This document shows, piece by piece, positions 38,501 through 49,435 of a stretch of DNA of 64,000 nucleotides (positions within the stretch are counted from its first letter, which is position 1; each line of letters starts with the position of its first letter). The position numbers and the translations under genes are program-made. This DNA comes from Fratercula arctica. Its lineage: Eukaryota; Chordata; Aves; Charadriiformes; Alcidae. The stretch covers positions 5,074,927-5,138,926 of the forward strand of contig CANTUZ010000004.1 of NCBI GenBank assembly GCA_947846985.1. The letters are read 5' to 3'. The notes under the pieces were generated by a model. The model saw only the letters and a list, made by a program, of their open reading frames with translations, was not told where the DNA came from and made no database searches.

Positions 38501-40959
38501 TTCCCTGTCTACTGTACAAAGTACTACACAGCCTAGAAAACAGACAGCACTAAATAATTTTTACATTTAATAACGTACTGTAATAATGAAGTACAGATCT
38601 GATTACTAAAACCTTTCAGGATCTGAAGTGTAAGTTCCTTATTAACATAGGAGTCTGCTCTAAAAACTCGTTTGTATAGTACCTCAATTTACAGTAATTC
38701 CTCACAACTTCTGAGTAGTGTATTCTAGGAGAAGAGCATCACAGATGTCCCCAGCAGGTACAGCTGACTTTAACTGTCATGAGGGGACAGTGCATACCGA
38801 CGGCAGTTCAGGGTGCACAGTGCTAATGGAGGGAGTTCAAGTCCTTCCTCGCATGTCAGTGTGTGGCTTTCGGTGGTGTAATAATAGGATTTTGAACAGT
38901 TACTTTTGAAATCAGACCTGGGAGCGTTTGGGAGAAACAGTGGGTCATGTCTGTTGTTCACGGTAGTACTTTGTTTAAAAAAATCCTGACAAACTGTATA
39001 AAATAAATCGGTGTCACACTCCAAATCGCTCATCCTCTTCATCATATTTGTATTTTATATGATCCAGAAAATATTTCATTGCCATACGTAAGGCCCATTT
39101 CAAGGCTATTGTTTCAGCTCCTTGACAACACGCCTATGGCACAACAGCTGGTTTTGGTTCCCTGAGGGCAGCTACTTTTCCCTCTTATAAATTGCTGATG
39201 CCACAAGGCAGAAGGGGCCTTGCCAAGGGGTTTAAGGACCAGACTGAATTCCCAAATCCCTTCTAGGGCAGCAGCAGCATCCTTTGGGGTTCTGTACTGT
39301 GTTGTGGCCGTTGGAGGTGGTGAGCTAATGAGACCATGTCTGACGGGAATTCTTACTCCTCTACAAGAGCCATCCCGCGCAGTCTGGCCCAGAATCAGGT
39401 TCTCAGTCTGCCTAGAAGGCTCCCTCAAAGGTGGGATCTCTTTTTCAGCCCAGCACCACGAGATAGCTTAGACAGCTTGTCATTAAAAGCTTAAGAGTTA
39501 CAAAAGGCAAAAAAAGCTTTGGTAAAAATGAAAGCTCCTTCTCTAAGAGCAGCAGAAACAGTATCAGAGCAAAAGCCACAGGACATACTGCTATGTATAT
39601 TGCACTTCCTCAGTGACTCACTATTTAGGATAAGAAATTATGAAAACCAATTTAAATTACTACTTTTAAAAATACTTTTTCAAGTGGTTTCTACTTTAAA
39701 GTTGTCTGCATATTCACTTTTAGAATTTTTGGGTGTGCTTCACTGAAGGAAATATTTTTTTTTATTTTAAACATTGTCAAAATGAGATATGTTCACTGTT
39801 TCAGCCCAGGTAACAGTTGCTTTTTGTTTGAAGAGTTACAGACCCCTGTGTATCATAACAGTCCTTAGACAACTTGATGCACACTAACCTTTTCAGTATG
39901 GATCTCCCTTTATTTTAATATCGTCTTAAAAATAATGGGGATTTCTTCTGCAGATAAGCCTCTACAGGTTATTCTGGTGGCTGTCTTGAGTTGGAGGAGT
40001 TTACCTTCACTTAATTAAGAAAATTTCTCCACCTTCAAGAGCAAAAAGACAAAAAGGAGCTCTCAGCATCTCTGGTTCCAGTAAAAAAACCCATGCAAAT
40101 AGAAACAAAGATATTTCCACTTACAGAGCAACTGTTCCTAAGACATGATTAAAAATGCTCAAATTTCCAATAATGTATATATAACATATTCCTGTCATCT
40201 GCAGCATATTGATAGGAAACCTTAAACAGCAGATGCTCTGTGGGACTTCTAAACTGAAGTCGAATCTATACAGGAGACAGAACTTACAATGAGACGTAAT
40301 GTAGTTGTGAGACAAGACATCAGAGGCAATTTCCTGAAGGGAAGAGTGAGATTTAATCACTTTGGGCTACTTCTGCAGCTACAGCTGAGGCACGTTCGTT
40401 GCTCTGTCAGAGAGGGAGATGCTTGTCAAGATTGTTAGCAAACTGAACTGCTGCCAACCATTTACTCACAGACAACAGATGATTCTCATAGACCATTTGT
40501 TTTATTTCTGCACATTTCATCTTGTGCTTTGCTGTCTTTCTGAAATCCGTGGCCCTTTATGTTACGACAACAGGACATTAGCAATTATTGCTGTTGAAGT
40601 GCTGCAGACATAAGCAAAGCCCCCCTCTCTGCCACGTTAGTCATCAGAGCTCCATTCAGTTCTTAGCTCTGTCAGTTCTAGAAGTTCTAATTCTAACAGC
40701 TTTAATTACCTCAGGGAAGTAATTTTACAATTTTTGATTGATAAAAGTAATTTTTCAGCTACTTGGAGTAGATGGTCTTGTGTTACATTAAGTGGGATTT
40801 GACGGTCCCTGAAAGACTTCTAGGACATTGGAACAAGACATTTAATGGCGTAGAGGTGGGTAACCGCCGCTTCCTAACTGCAAGCCACAGAGAGACGAGG
40901 GAGAGGAAATCCATGTTCTCTCAAGATTCCTATTTTCTGCAGCTCACATAAAATACTAG
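35511..40959. other. unique sequence, no gene seen
   Basis: GC-richer blocks at about 35950-36310 and 39114-39470 carry open frames on both strands without recognisable domains; the second contains a 104-codon minus frame. A clustered ATAGCTATAGCTAGTAGCTA motif lies at about 37183-37202. A/T runs are common. Confidence 0.55.
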
Positions 40960-41090
40960 CCCCAATTAGCATTCTTGTTGCCAGTCTCAGCTAACGTTCT
41001 GTTGCAGCAGTGTGAAGAAAAAGCAATACCCAGCAGATAATCAACTAGTAATTACTCAGGTAATTACTAGGCAGTAATTCCTACTCCAAA
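40960..41090. promoter_or_regulatory. candidate homeodomain-site cluster
   Basis: A perfect 11-bp inverted repeat, CTAGTAATTAC (41045-41055) and GTAATTACTAG (41060-41070), flanks a 4-bp TCAG spacer. Each arm carries a TAATTA homeodomain core. A further CAGTAATTCC follows at about 41072-41081, and CCAATTAGC lies upstream near 40961. The arrangement resembles a dimeric or paired-class homeodomain binding site. The palindrome is seen directly; the binding role is inferred. Confidence 0.32.
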
Positions 41091-43480
41091 GGCAGGACAT
41101 GGACTTTCTAACCAGCAGCTCTTGGGCCATTCTGCCACCCTCCGTGCTGTGTGGTCGCTGCCACTCGACAGCAACATTTTTCCATCTCCTCATCCTGTCC
41201 TCTCCTGTTGGGCTTATTTGCAGCCTGCAGTCTCCATCTTGATTTCTAGGTTGATTGCACAGATTGTAACTCAGGGCAAATTTGGCAGAAGGACTACAGG
41301 AGGTAAGGCAAGGAGAGACAGATGGGTGAAAATGACATTGACCCAATTGCCTTGTCTGAACTGGATGGAAAATTATATCGTTGTCCCATCACTGTCCGCA
41401 TATCAAACAAATACATTTAGTATTCCTGTATTAGTTCTGTGGCATAATTTCCACGGCCCAGGGATGAGTGTTCCTGAAGCGAATGCCGTCCTGTTTCATC
41501 ATTTGAAGCAAGCCTCACTGTCACCATCTTTTCCTTTCTCCCCTAATACCTCCAGCCAAGCATCTTCCCCAGCTCAGGCCCCTCACCACAGGCTAACAGC
41601 AGCGACTAAAAGGCCCAGCAAAGCCTGTTAACGTGGATTCCACACTGTGCCTTGTACATCATCTGATGTTGATGTGCCTCACCAGCAAGTTGTACTTCAC
41701 TGGTTGGGAACCAGTGCTCTACTGTAGTCCAGGATGCTGCAGCAAGAAATCACCAGCAAGTTCTCACTTTATTTGTATCATCTGGTGAAGGAGGAAAGAG
41801 AATAATAAATTGCTCCTAAAAAATATAGCTTTAATGTAGATCATAATTCAGGACAGTGAATAAACATCACAGACACCGATGTACTCCAAAAAGTGGGTGA
41901 AGGATCTAAATTGTTTTTTTGAAACAACACAGCTATTATCAATACCTGGAGTATTCCAGGCTATTAGCATCCTACAGACCACTTAGGGCCATGTCATAAA
42001 GGAGATTAACAAAGTGAAAAAATTCAGGTTTCCATAGTGAATTGGGAATGGCATCCCCAGTTTCAGTGCAGAACATGCAAGAAAAGAAAAACATGGTCCA
42101 AAGGATTATGGCTAGAGAAAGGGGAGAGTGGGTGGGCTGGAGAACCCATTTGCCAGAAGACACGAGATATGACGTTTTCCTTTTAAACCAATAATTTTCA
42201 TGACAAGCTCACTTCAGCGCTCAGAAATTTTTTCTTAGAAACGTAAAGGTGCAATAAGAGTGTGGGGGCAGCATTCAGATGCAGAAACCAAAGTTCTCAA
42301 AAGCAGAGGGAAATTAGTGTTGGTGGCAGAGGGACTGGCCATTCTTTCATTTCATCTAGTTGCCATCGACCTTTGAATTTTGGTGTGCTTTCTTGGCCAA
42401 GAAACCCCTCTTTTGATTTCCATGAGATTTAATCAGGCTATTGAATTGTCAGGGTATCCGTAATTTATAGAGGTAGGTTTTTTGTGATTTATTCTTTTTT
42501 TCTTTCTTTTTTTAACAAATAAAAGCAAATACCATTACAATAATTCACACTCAGAAGAGCGTTTTCCCCGTTGCATTTAATACAATTTCATTAAGTTAAC
42601 ACAATCCAAATTAAAATGTGAGCAAGATACTTTTTTAATACATCAAAAGCAAATTAAGTCTGGATTTGAAAAGGTGTTAAAGCTTTTCCTTTCATAAAAT
42701 AGAATTAGTTCTAATTTGTCTCTGAAGTTTAAGCTGAAAAGAATTTATTGTTGAAAAATAAACCAATATTTTCAATCCAAGCCTAATGCAATTAACAAAG
42801 CGAGGAAACTTTGTAAGGTTCAAATGAATATTTTTGTTATACTATACAACCTGAGAAACAAATCAGCGTAGCCCTACTGAAATCATTAGAGCTCTGATGG
42901 GTAACCCCTTTGAAGTTTATGACTACGGGAGAGGCCAGGAACAGGGGAATAAAGAAATACACAAATACACAGAAAATGTTCATATTTTTAGTAAACTTAC
43001 ACAGGTGGATTTTGACAAGTGTTTAAGGTGAGATATTAATAATGTGAACACGTTATCTGATTGGGCATAAATATGGACTAGCACTGCAAAGATGTCTTAT
43101 ATGAGGATGAGAAATTCTCTCTTCCTGTGTTTGCATTCTTTTGTTTCTGTTCTTCGTCCTGTGTAGCAAATGAGTTCACTAAGCCTAATGTGCACACAAT
43201 TGGCAAACATAATATATAAGCATTTGTCTAAATTGCTGAAAAAACAATTTTGAATTTGGAAATGTGACTATTTGTTCAAGAAGGTAATTCAGTTGTAATG
43301 GAAAAACGCCATACAGATGGTCAAAACTAAATGACAGAATACAAACTGAAAACATCAGATGATGACACCTAAACAAGCAGTCTGATTTAGAAAATGTTGA
43401 AATTTGATAATGAGATCACTCTGTTGGACAGCTAACTCTGAAATTAATCCTGAATTTTAGGCATCTGTTTTTGGGAAGGT
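41091..43480. other. unique sequence, no gene confirmed
   Basis: Besides the exon-like span at 41224-41302, the region 42480-42900 is AT-rich, repeat-free and rich in TTAATTA/ATTTGC-like words, which is compatible with conserved noncoding DNA but not specific enough to call. Nothing else was recognised. Confidence 0.5.
41224..41302 (+). other. exon-like span with good splice sites
   Basis: A pyrimidine-rich stretch ending TTGGGCTTATTTGCAG (acceptor at 41223) and a CAGGAG followed by GTAAGG (donor from 41303) bracket 79 bp. It lies inside a 169-codon frame (41122-41631) that starts at TTG and has no recognisable domain, so the frame may be chance. A noncoding RNA exon is as likely as a coding one. 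Confidence 0.15.
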
Positions 43481-43615
43481 TTGCTCGCTCAGCCTCAGTT
43501 TTTCTTTTTGTAAAGTCGGAGTCTGATACTTCCTTTCCTTATAGAGATGGTAAGAGGATTACTTCTTTTCACACTGCTTTGAGTATGGAAAGTCCTATAA
43601 AAGCGTTATCTGAAA
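43481..43615 (+). mobile_element. MIR-like ancient SINE tail
   Basis: The order is GCTCAGCCTCAGTTTTTC, TTTTTGTAAAGTCGGAG, a TATAGAGATGGTAAGAGGAT block, CACTGCTTTGAGTATGG and AAGTCCTATAAAAGCG. This follows the MIR/L2-type tail pattern: CCTCAGTTTCC, TGTAAAATGGGG, a GGTTGTGAGGATT-like block, GCTTTGAG and GGCGCTATAAAAG. A 64-codon frame across it is incidental. Subfamily is uncertain. Confidence 0.6.
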
Positions 43616-46600
43616 ATTCAGACAGCTCTAGTGTTATCCTATTACCCACTCATAGAGGCAAGTAATGGATAATTGGGTTCCTACTTACCTTCATTAGATA
43701 AGAGTTTTCTCATTTAACTCTATCAATAGAAAGATTAAGAGTCCTTGTTACTCCCGGAGAATAAAGTTGCAGAGGACAGGAGAAGTGAATAATAGTGAGT
43801 GTAAAGCGATGGTTGTAAACCAATAAATCTGTTGCAATAAAGAAGTTTCAGACTATGAAATACCCTGTCTAACCTTTATAGTCATACTCCTGATTCAGTA
43901 CATGGAGGCACATTACTCTGCATCATGCGAGGCAGAATAAAGCAGCCCATTAATTGCATGAAAAGTTTACAAGCTGACTTCATATTTTCACACCTGTCAC
44001 GTGAAGACAGATTCCGAGACTCTCCTGTGAGTTAGAGCAGAGCCTGTGGAAAGGCATTTGGAGCCCATCTTGATTTTCGTGACATCTTCAGGTTAATAAT
44101 TACTTATTGCAAGTTTTTCTTCTTGTTTGTTGTAGCACTGGCATGATTGCTGGGTGTACACAAGACTTTGTCTATGTTAGACTTCTATTTCAATAGAATC
44201 CTCTTTTTGTTTGCAACTGGCAAAGCCCTTTGTAGAAGTTTGGTCAAAGAAGAAAGGTAGAAATAAAGTTTTCAGCCTGACATAATGCATGTGCCAAGTT
44301 CATAATCGTGCACACAGAAGTGAGGTGCTGTTGACTTTTCTTGTTTGTCACAGCCCGTGACACAACTGCGCAGGCTTTCCCTCTGGAAACTCTCTGACAT
44401 TGCTAGCAGCACGCACTAGACTTAACTAATGTTTTCTGAAGCCCTAAAGATGGTTTATTCTCTACCCCATCAGGCAGAATTTTGATACAGGGAAGCAGTT
44501 AGTTGTGCAACTTTCGTTGCTTTCTTTTACTTACTTTATCCGGGAACCACATTGAAAAGTACTTGGCCAGCTTCCAGACTAAGATGGTGGTTTCTGACTG
44601 GGCCGTGTCCATAGAAAACTACATCTGATAGAGTGTAAGAATGTTTTTTCCACAGCTGCACAATATTTCTAAACTATTCTCTGTATTTATCTGCAGTGAC
44701 CTTACAAAAGTCATCTGCCTTTGTGGCTACAAAACTTAGTTACTGTAATTCTGCTTTAGTTTTGCTTCCACTGGGGTTTCTCTGCCTCATGCAGCTCTAG
44801 AGTAGCATTTATCGGCACACTTATTCCTTGGAATAAACTGATGTGGTGAGTTACCATAGGGTGCTGTCTGCCTACAAAGTGCCAGGTAGACTGTAACGTA
44901 CCCTGTTAATTTTTAAAACTGTAACAGAGAGAAAATATTGTATTACAGGGCCACCTTTCTGTATCACCTCCCTAAAAGCTCTGTTTGTTTTGAAACTACC
45001 CATATTTCTCAGGTTTCCACTGTCCTTTCTGTAGCAACCAGTTTCCTCTTACTGCTGGAATGTCAAAATGTATATTCTCCTGGGTATTTCAGTCTATTTT
45101 GAAACCACTAGAGGGAAAAGTTTCCCCCACTATCCTAATTATGGAGCATGCTGTTTGGGTAGCACTGAGGTTGATATTATGTGCATCGAGGTTTATAAAT
45201 AGCATCTCTGTTTATGTCTTCATCTTTCCTGATAAATACAAAGCTACCATACAGTCAGCACTTCAGGAACGCCAGTAGCGGGCAACCAATATACAGCTCA
45301 AGTACATGGTATTGATAAAGTCTGTGTTAGAGTTGTCATAAACTGTAGTCGTGCAAGGTAGTCATGGGTTCACAATTACCTTCATCTTTCTGTGAAGGAG
45401 GACTGAACATACCTGCTGTCCTTACAGGTCATGGCAAACAATAGACACGCCATGCAAGTGTAAATGCTACAAAATTTAATTTTCCAGAGGGCAGATCGGT
45501 TGCAGACCCACAGCCTCGTCCCATATCCCCATATTGTGCCCATTGCCCAGCAGAACTGGGCAAGCGGCGGAATGCACAGGGGCAGAGAGCAGCTTCTGGA
45601 GGTGAGCTTCCATCAGCCCCTTGCACAGCGTCTCCGCACAGCCCTGGCAGGACCCCTCTAAAGACCTTATTTTTTCCTTCCTCCTTTCCAGGTGGTTACT
45701 TTGCAGCCACTCCACTGCATTGTTTATAAATTCAAAAATAATCCCTGTCAGTCTCTGAAGCACAAAAAACCCTGTGTTTTTTCGTGGCATACTAGCAAAC
45801 TCTTAAATAACTAGGACATTGTATTGGTGATGAGAAAAGCAAGCATTTGCATAAAGAACAGCTTGCCAAACTATAAATTTCTTCTGCAATCAAGAGAAAA
45901 ATGAAGCCTCTAGATCCTCCTAGCACAAATTTTAATGATTATTCTGTGCTATTAGTCGATATGAATATTTTCAGTAAGACTGTAGGAAAAACATTGCTTG
46001 TAATCATTTCATAATGGAAAAACATTCATATGGGTCAGGCAATGTCAAGAAGACTGGGAATATATCAATAGGCAGCAAAGGTCAGCAAGGTACAAAATAT
46101 ATAATTATGATGTGGCCTGTTTAATATCCATAGTTGGGGGAAAGTAGTCAGATTGCAAAATATTGGTTCTTTTTTTCTGATCTTACTGTGAATATGTTTT
46201 CTTGCAACCCTTGTGCGTTTGTCTTAAAAATAGGAATGGATTAGGAAGTAGCAGTGTGCTTACAGGGCAAGGACCTACATAGCAGCCATGAGAAAGTACG
46301 TTAGACAGGCAAGGGAAAACACTGCAAACCCAGCTTCTGAATCGTAGTATTTTAATGATTTTCAGGGGCAAAAAAGCCCTTTCAAATGTGTATAGATGAT
46401 CCCCTAAAGGAGGTTTCCTTTGCTATAGCTCTCCAACACAGGTTATAACACAGAAAGGGAAAGTGTGGTTCAAAGTAGTCAACCATTTCAGTGGCATCCA
46501 TCAACAAGAGGCAATCACAAAATGAGAGAGAGGAACATGAATAACATCAGTTCCTAGTTTTATGCAGCGAGAACAAGAGAATACATCTGCTTTGGGCTTT

Positions 46601-47884
46601 ACATTGCCATAAAGACATGGATGCCTGAGCCTCGCTAGGGATAAATGAATGTATTTTATGCACCAGGTACAAGCGTGGACCATTTTGTGCTTTCCAGACT
46701 TCACAGTATTGAATTATACTGCTATTTTTCATTTGTATACTTTTCAAATTTATGAACCAAACATGATTAAACTATTCTGCAAAGGAGATAAATGAGTTAT
46801 TTTTCCAATTAAACAAAATGACTTCTTTAAGTCATTGTTTTAAGAGATCTGTCATTCTGTTGGGGAGGATGCTTCTTCATAAAGAAATACTGAAAAATGC
46901 TGCATTTTGGAGAAGGGGCAAAAGAATTGTAATAAAATTTGTAAGTGAGAGGTGCTATAAACACTACAGGAGTAGAGACGTAATAGGAGAAAACAGTGCC
47001 TAGTGAGAAAAGTATATGCACTGGAAATGGAAAATGAGAATCAACCTGAAAAAAATGCAGTTATCTCCTGGGGAAATTAATCCTGAGCGCGCGCATTCAA
47101 TGAGCAAGAGAAAATTGGGAAATGGTAGTGATTAAAGAGACCCTGAGGTGAAGCTAGTCAACAAATTAGACAGTAGTAACAGTATGATATGGATAAACAA
47201 CTGTGCAATTTTAGGATACCTCGTGTTCAAAGTATCGTCGTTTCCTGGTCAGAGAATTAGTGCAAAGTTTAGGCGTTAGATGTGGCTGATGTCAGAAGCA
47301 AGCTGACATTGGATTTCCGTGGTGCATGGGAGCCCTCATTCTGGCTCACTGCACCCAGGAATTTCACTCCTCCTGACTGATGAAAGTAGAGATTAATTTC
47401 TCACAATGTGAAACACAACAGCAACTTTCCTAATTATTATTTTTAATCGAATCATTGTGATTTTCCTATGAGAAGTGAAATAATTAAGAAAAATAGAGGC
47501 CTGAACAGCTACATTGCTTTTAAGTGTATTCAGTTTGTACTTTGGTCCAGGAGGAGAGCAATCATTTCTCTTTGTATTCTGATGGAAAACTTCCTCCTTC
47601 CTCCCCACTTTACAATTTTTAGTAAAAAAATTTTAGCATGTTAATCTAGAAATCATCTCAGTAGTAAAGAATTGCAATCACCAGTATTATCACCTAAGAC
47701 CAAGGCAGACATGTACTGATTCAGTAGAAAGGGCTGAATGCACAAATGCCAGATCAATCCCTTTATACCAATAAACTCCCTGGTCCCCGATGAAAGAAAA
47801 AAATCAGATTACAAACTGAGTTAAAGAAATGCACAAATGTCATCCCAGTGCTTTATTTTCAACCCTTCTTGTAACTGGGAAATA
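43616..47884. other. unique sequence, no gene confirmed
   Basis: Contains the exon-like island 45488-45601 inside a GC-richer block (45480-45660) with open frames on both strands. Otherwise AT-rich with no recognised repeat or gene. Confidence 0.55.
45488..45601 (+). other. exon-like GC-rich island with splice sites
   Basis: AATTTTCCAG (acceptor, ending 45487) and TTCTGGAG followed by GTGAGC (donor from 45602) bracket exactly 114 bp, which is 38 codons. It is open in a frame beginning at an ATG at 45464 and is GC-richer than its flanks. The peptide has no recognised motif, and the minus strand is open too, which weakens the case for coding. A noncoding exon or chance are the alternatives. 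Confidence 0.17.
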
Positions 47885-48050
47885 GGTCCTGAGCCAAAGG
47901 CTGTTGAAATGCATTAGTTCAGGGAAGTACTCGAGCACGTGCTTAACGTTAAATACTGAGCACCGTGTTGGACTCAGGGTGACAATCTGCTGCACTGAGG
48001 GCTCATTCCTGTAGTGGCCCCTCGTAGCTTCAGTGGGAAGGACCTTCACA
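47885..48050. mobile_element. MITE-like ancient amniote repeat relic
   Basis: The words TCCTGAGCCAAAGGCTG, GAGCACGTGCTTAACGTTAA, TTGGACTCAGGGTGAC and AGCTTCAGTGGGAAGG occur in the order seen in old reptilian and avian MITE-type repeats, which carry AGCACGTGCTTAACTTTA and CATTGACTTCAGTGGG motifs. Terminal repeats are not clear and the copy is strongly diverged. Assignment is from memory of motif style and is tentative. Confidence 0.42.
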
Positions 48051-49384
48051 AGAAGCATCCAGGTAAAAGCAGACATCAACAACCTGCTCAAATAAAAATC
48101 TGATACCCCCAAACACTCAAAAATTGCTTAGACATTGGCGGTCTCTTTCAGATGAATTAAAAAGCAATTTAAATTTGATCTATGACCAGCATTTGCAAAG
48201 TGCAGAAAAAATTAGTATGTAAACATTTAATTTTTGCTCATTTCTTTACGTGGGGCTCTCACAGCCCAAATTATACTAGGGTAGCTTTGCAAAGATGTTA
48301 GTTGTCAAGAAGTTAAAGATCCATGCTCTGACTTTTGAGAGATGTATTTGCCTCTCTCTAACTTGGGCGCAGTTCTTACCCTGCAGTGGAAAAGAGCCTG
48401 TATGCATATCTAGTTTATGCTTTTTGTTTTGTTTTGTTTCACACTGGGGGAAAAAAAAGAGACACCAAACCAAATTTTGGTCCCAAGTACATTGATCTAA
48501 ATCTCTGCCAAAATAAGTGGAGTCGCTTTGGAAGAATATTTTTCAATTGCCTTTGTCCCATTTTGGATTTATGCTGCCCTGCCATTTGGGTCACTCATCC
48601 CACCATGTTGCTTGTAATGCCTGTCACCCTCGGAAGGAGAACAGCAGCTTCCCATGTAGTCTAACTGAGCAACATGATATTCAGTGTTTTTTTAATTAGA
48701 TCATACAGTTCATGGAAGAACTGTGGACCACAGCTGATATGTGAACATAATATACTCTTTTAAAATTGCTCTTTTAATCCTGATCATTTGTTCTACATAA
48801 GAGCAGAGTCTTTGTCAGTGCCGTACTGGAAGCTCGTTATACAAGAGGAATAAAATTCAGCTTCTTGGTTTTATGTTGCTTTTGTTGGAGACATATCCCA
48901 GATAGGGATCTCAACTTTAAGGAAGCCTTAAAGTAAAGGAAAGAAACAATGGGATCCGGGACAAGCTTAATTGGCTTTTTCAGAAGTTTAAAGCAGGAGG
49001 CCAGCACATTCATGTATGTGATGTACACGGGATGAGTTTCTGGTGAAAAACTAAATGAAGGATCTTATAATGGCATACTGAATATGTGTGAGTTTCTAGG
49101 GTTTAGTTTTGGGCTAAGACATTATGTTAGCGTAAATAGCCCACAGTAGCTATTAAGACCAGTAGTACAAGGAGCATGATGCATCTGCAGTAGTGGTGGT
49201 GAGTTTTGTAACAAATCTGGCAAAAAGCTCCTTAGGTGCAGAGAAAAATCATTTGTTACTCAGGATTCAGGTCTTCATTCTTGGTCTGCAGAACACAGAA
49301 CCTAGATTTCTTCCTGTTGGATTGAAAATCTATCAGGCACGTGAAGAATTCTGTCCTCTGATCTCCTCAAGGGCGGTAACGTAT
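48051..49384. other. unique sequence, no gene seen
   Basis: Contains a TTTTG-type run at 48420-48440 and overlapping short frames at 48276-48699 on both strands. No recognised product or repeat. Confidence 0.6.
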
Positions 49385-49435
49385 GGTCGAATCCTGCTCT
49401 CGCTTACGCTGATGTCAGTCAGCCCTTTGCAGTGA
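49385..49435. mobile_element. MITE-like repeat relic fragment
   Basis: GAATCCTGCTCTCGCTTACG followed by CTGATGTCAGTCAG resembles the AATCCTGCTCTCACTTACAC and TGATGTAAATCAGG words of an old amniote MITE. Only about 50 bp is recognisable. Confidence 0.35.

Noticed and set aside
41122..41631. 169-codon plus-strand frame
   Set aside because: Begins at TTG with no early ATG, has no recognisable family motif, and its 3' part is low-complexity Ser/Pro. Only the splice-like span inside it was kept as a lead.
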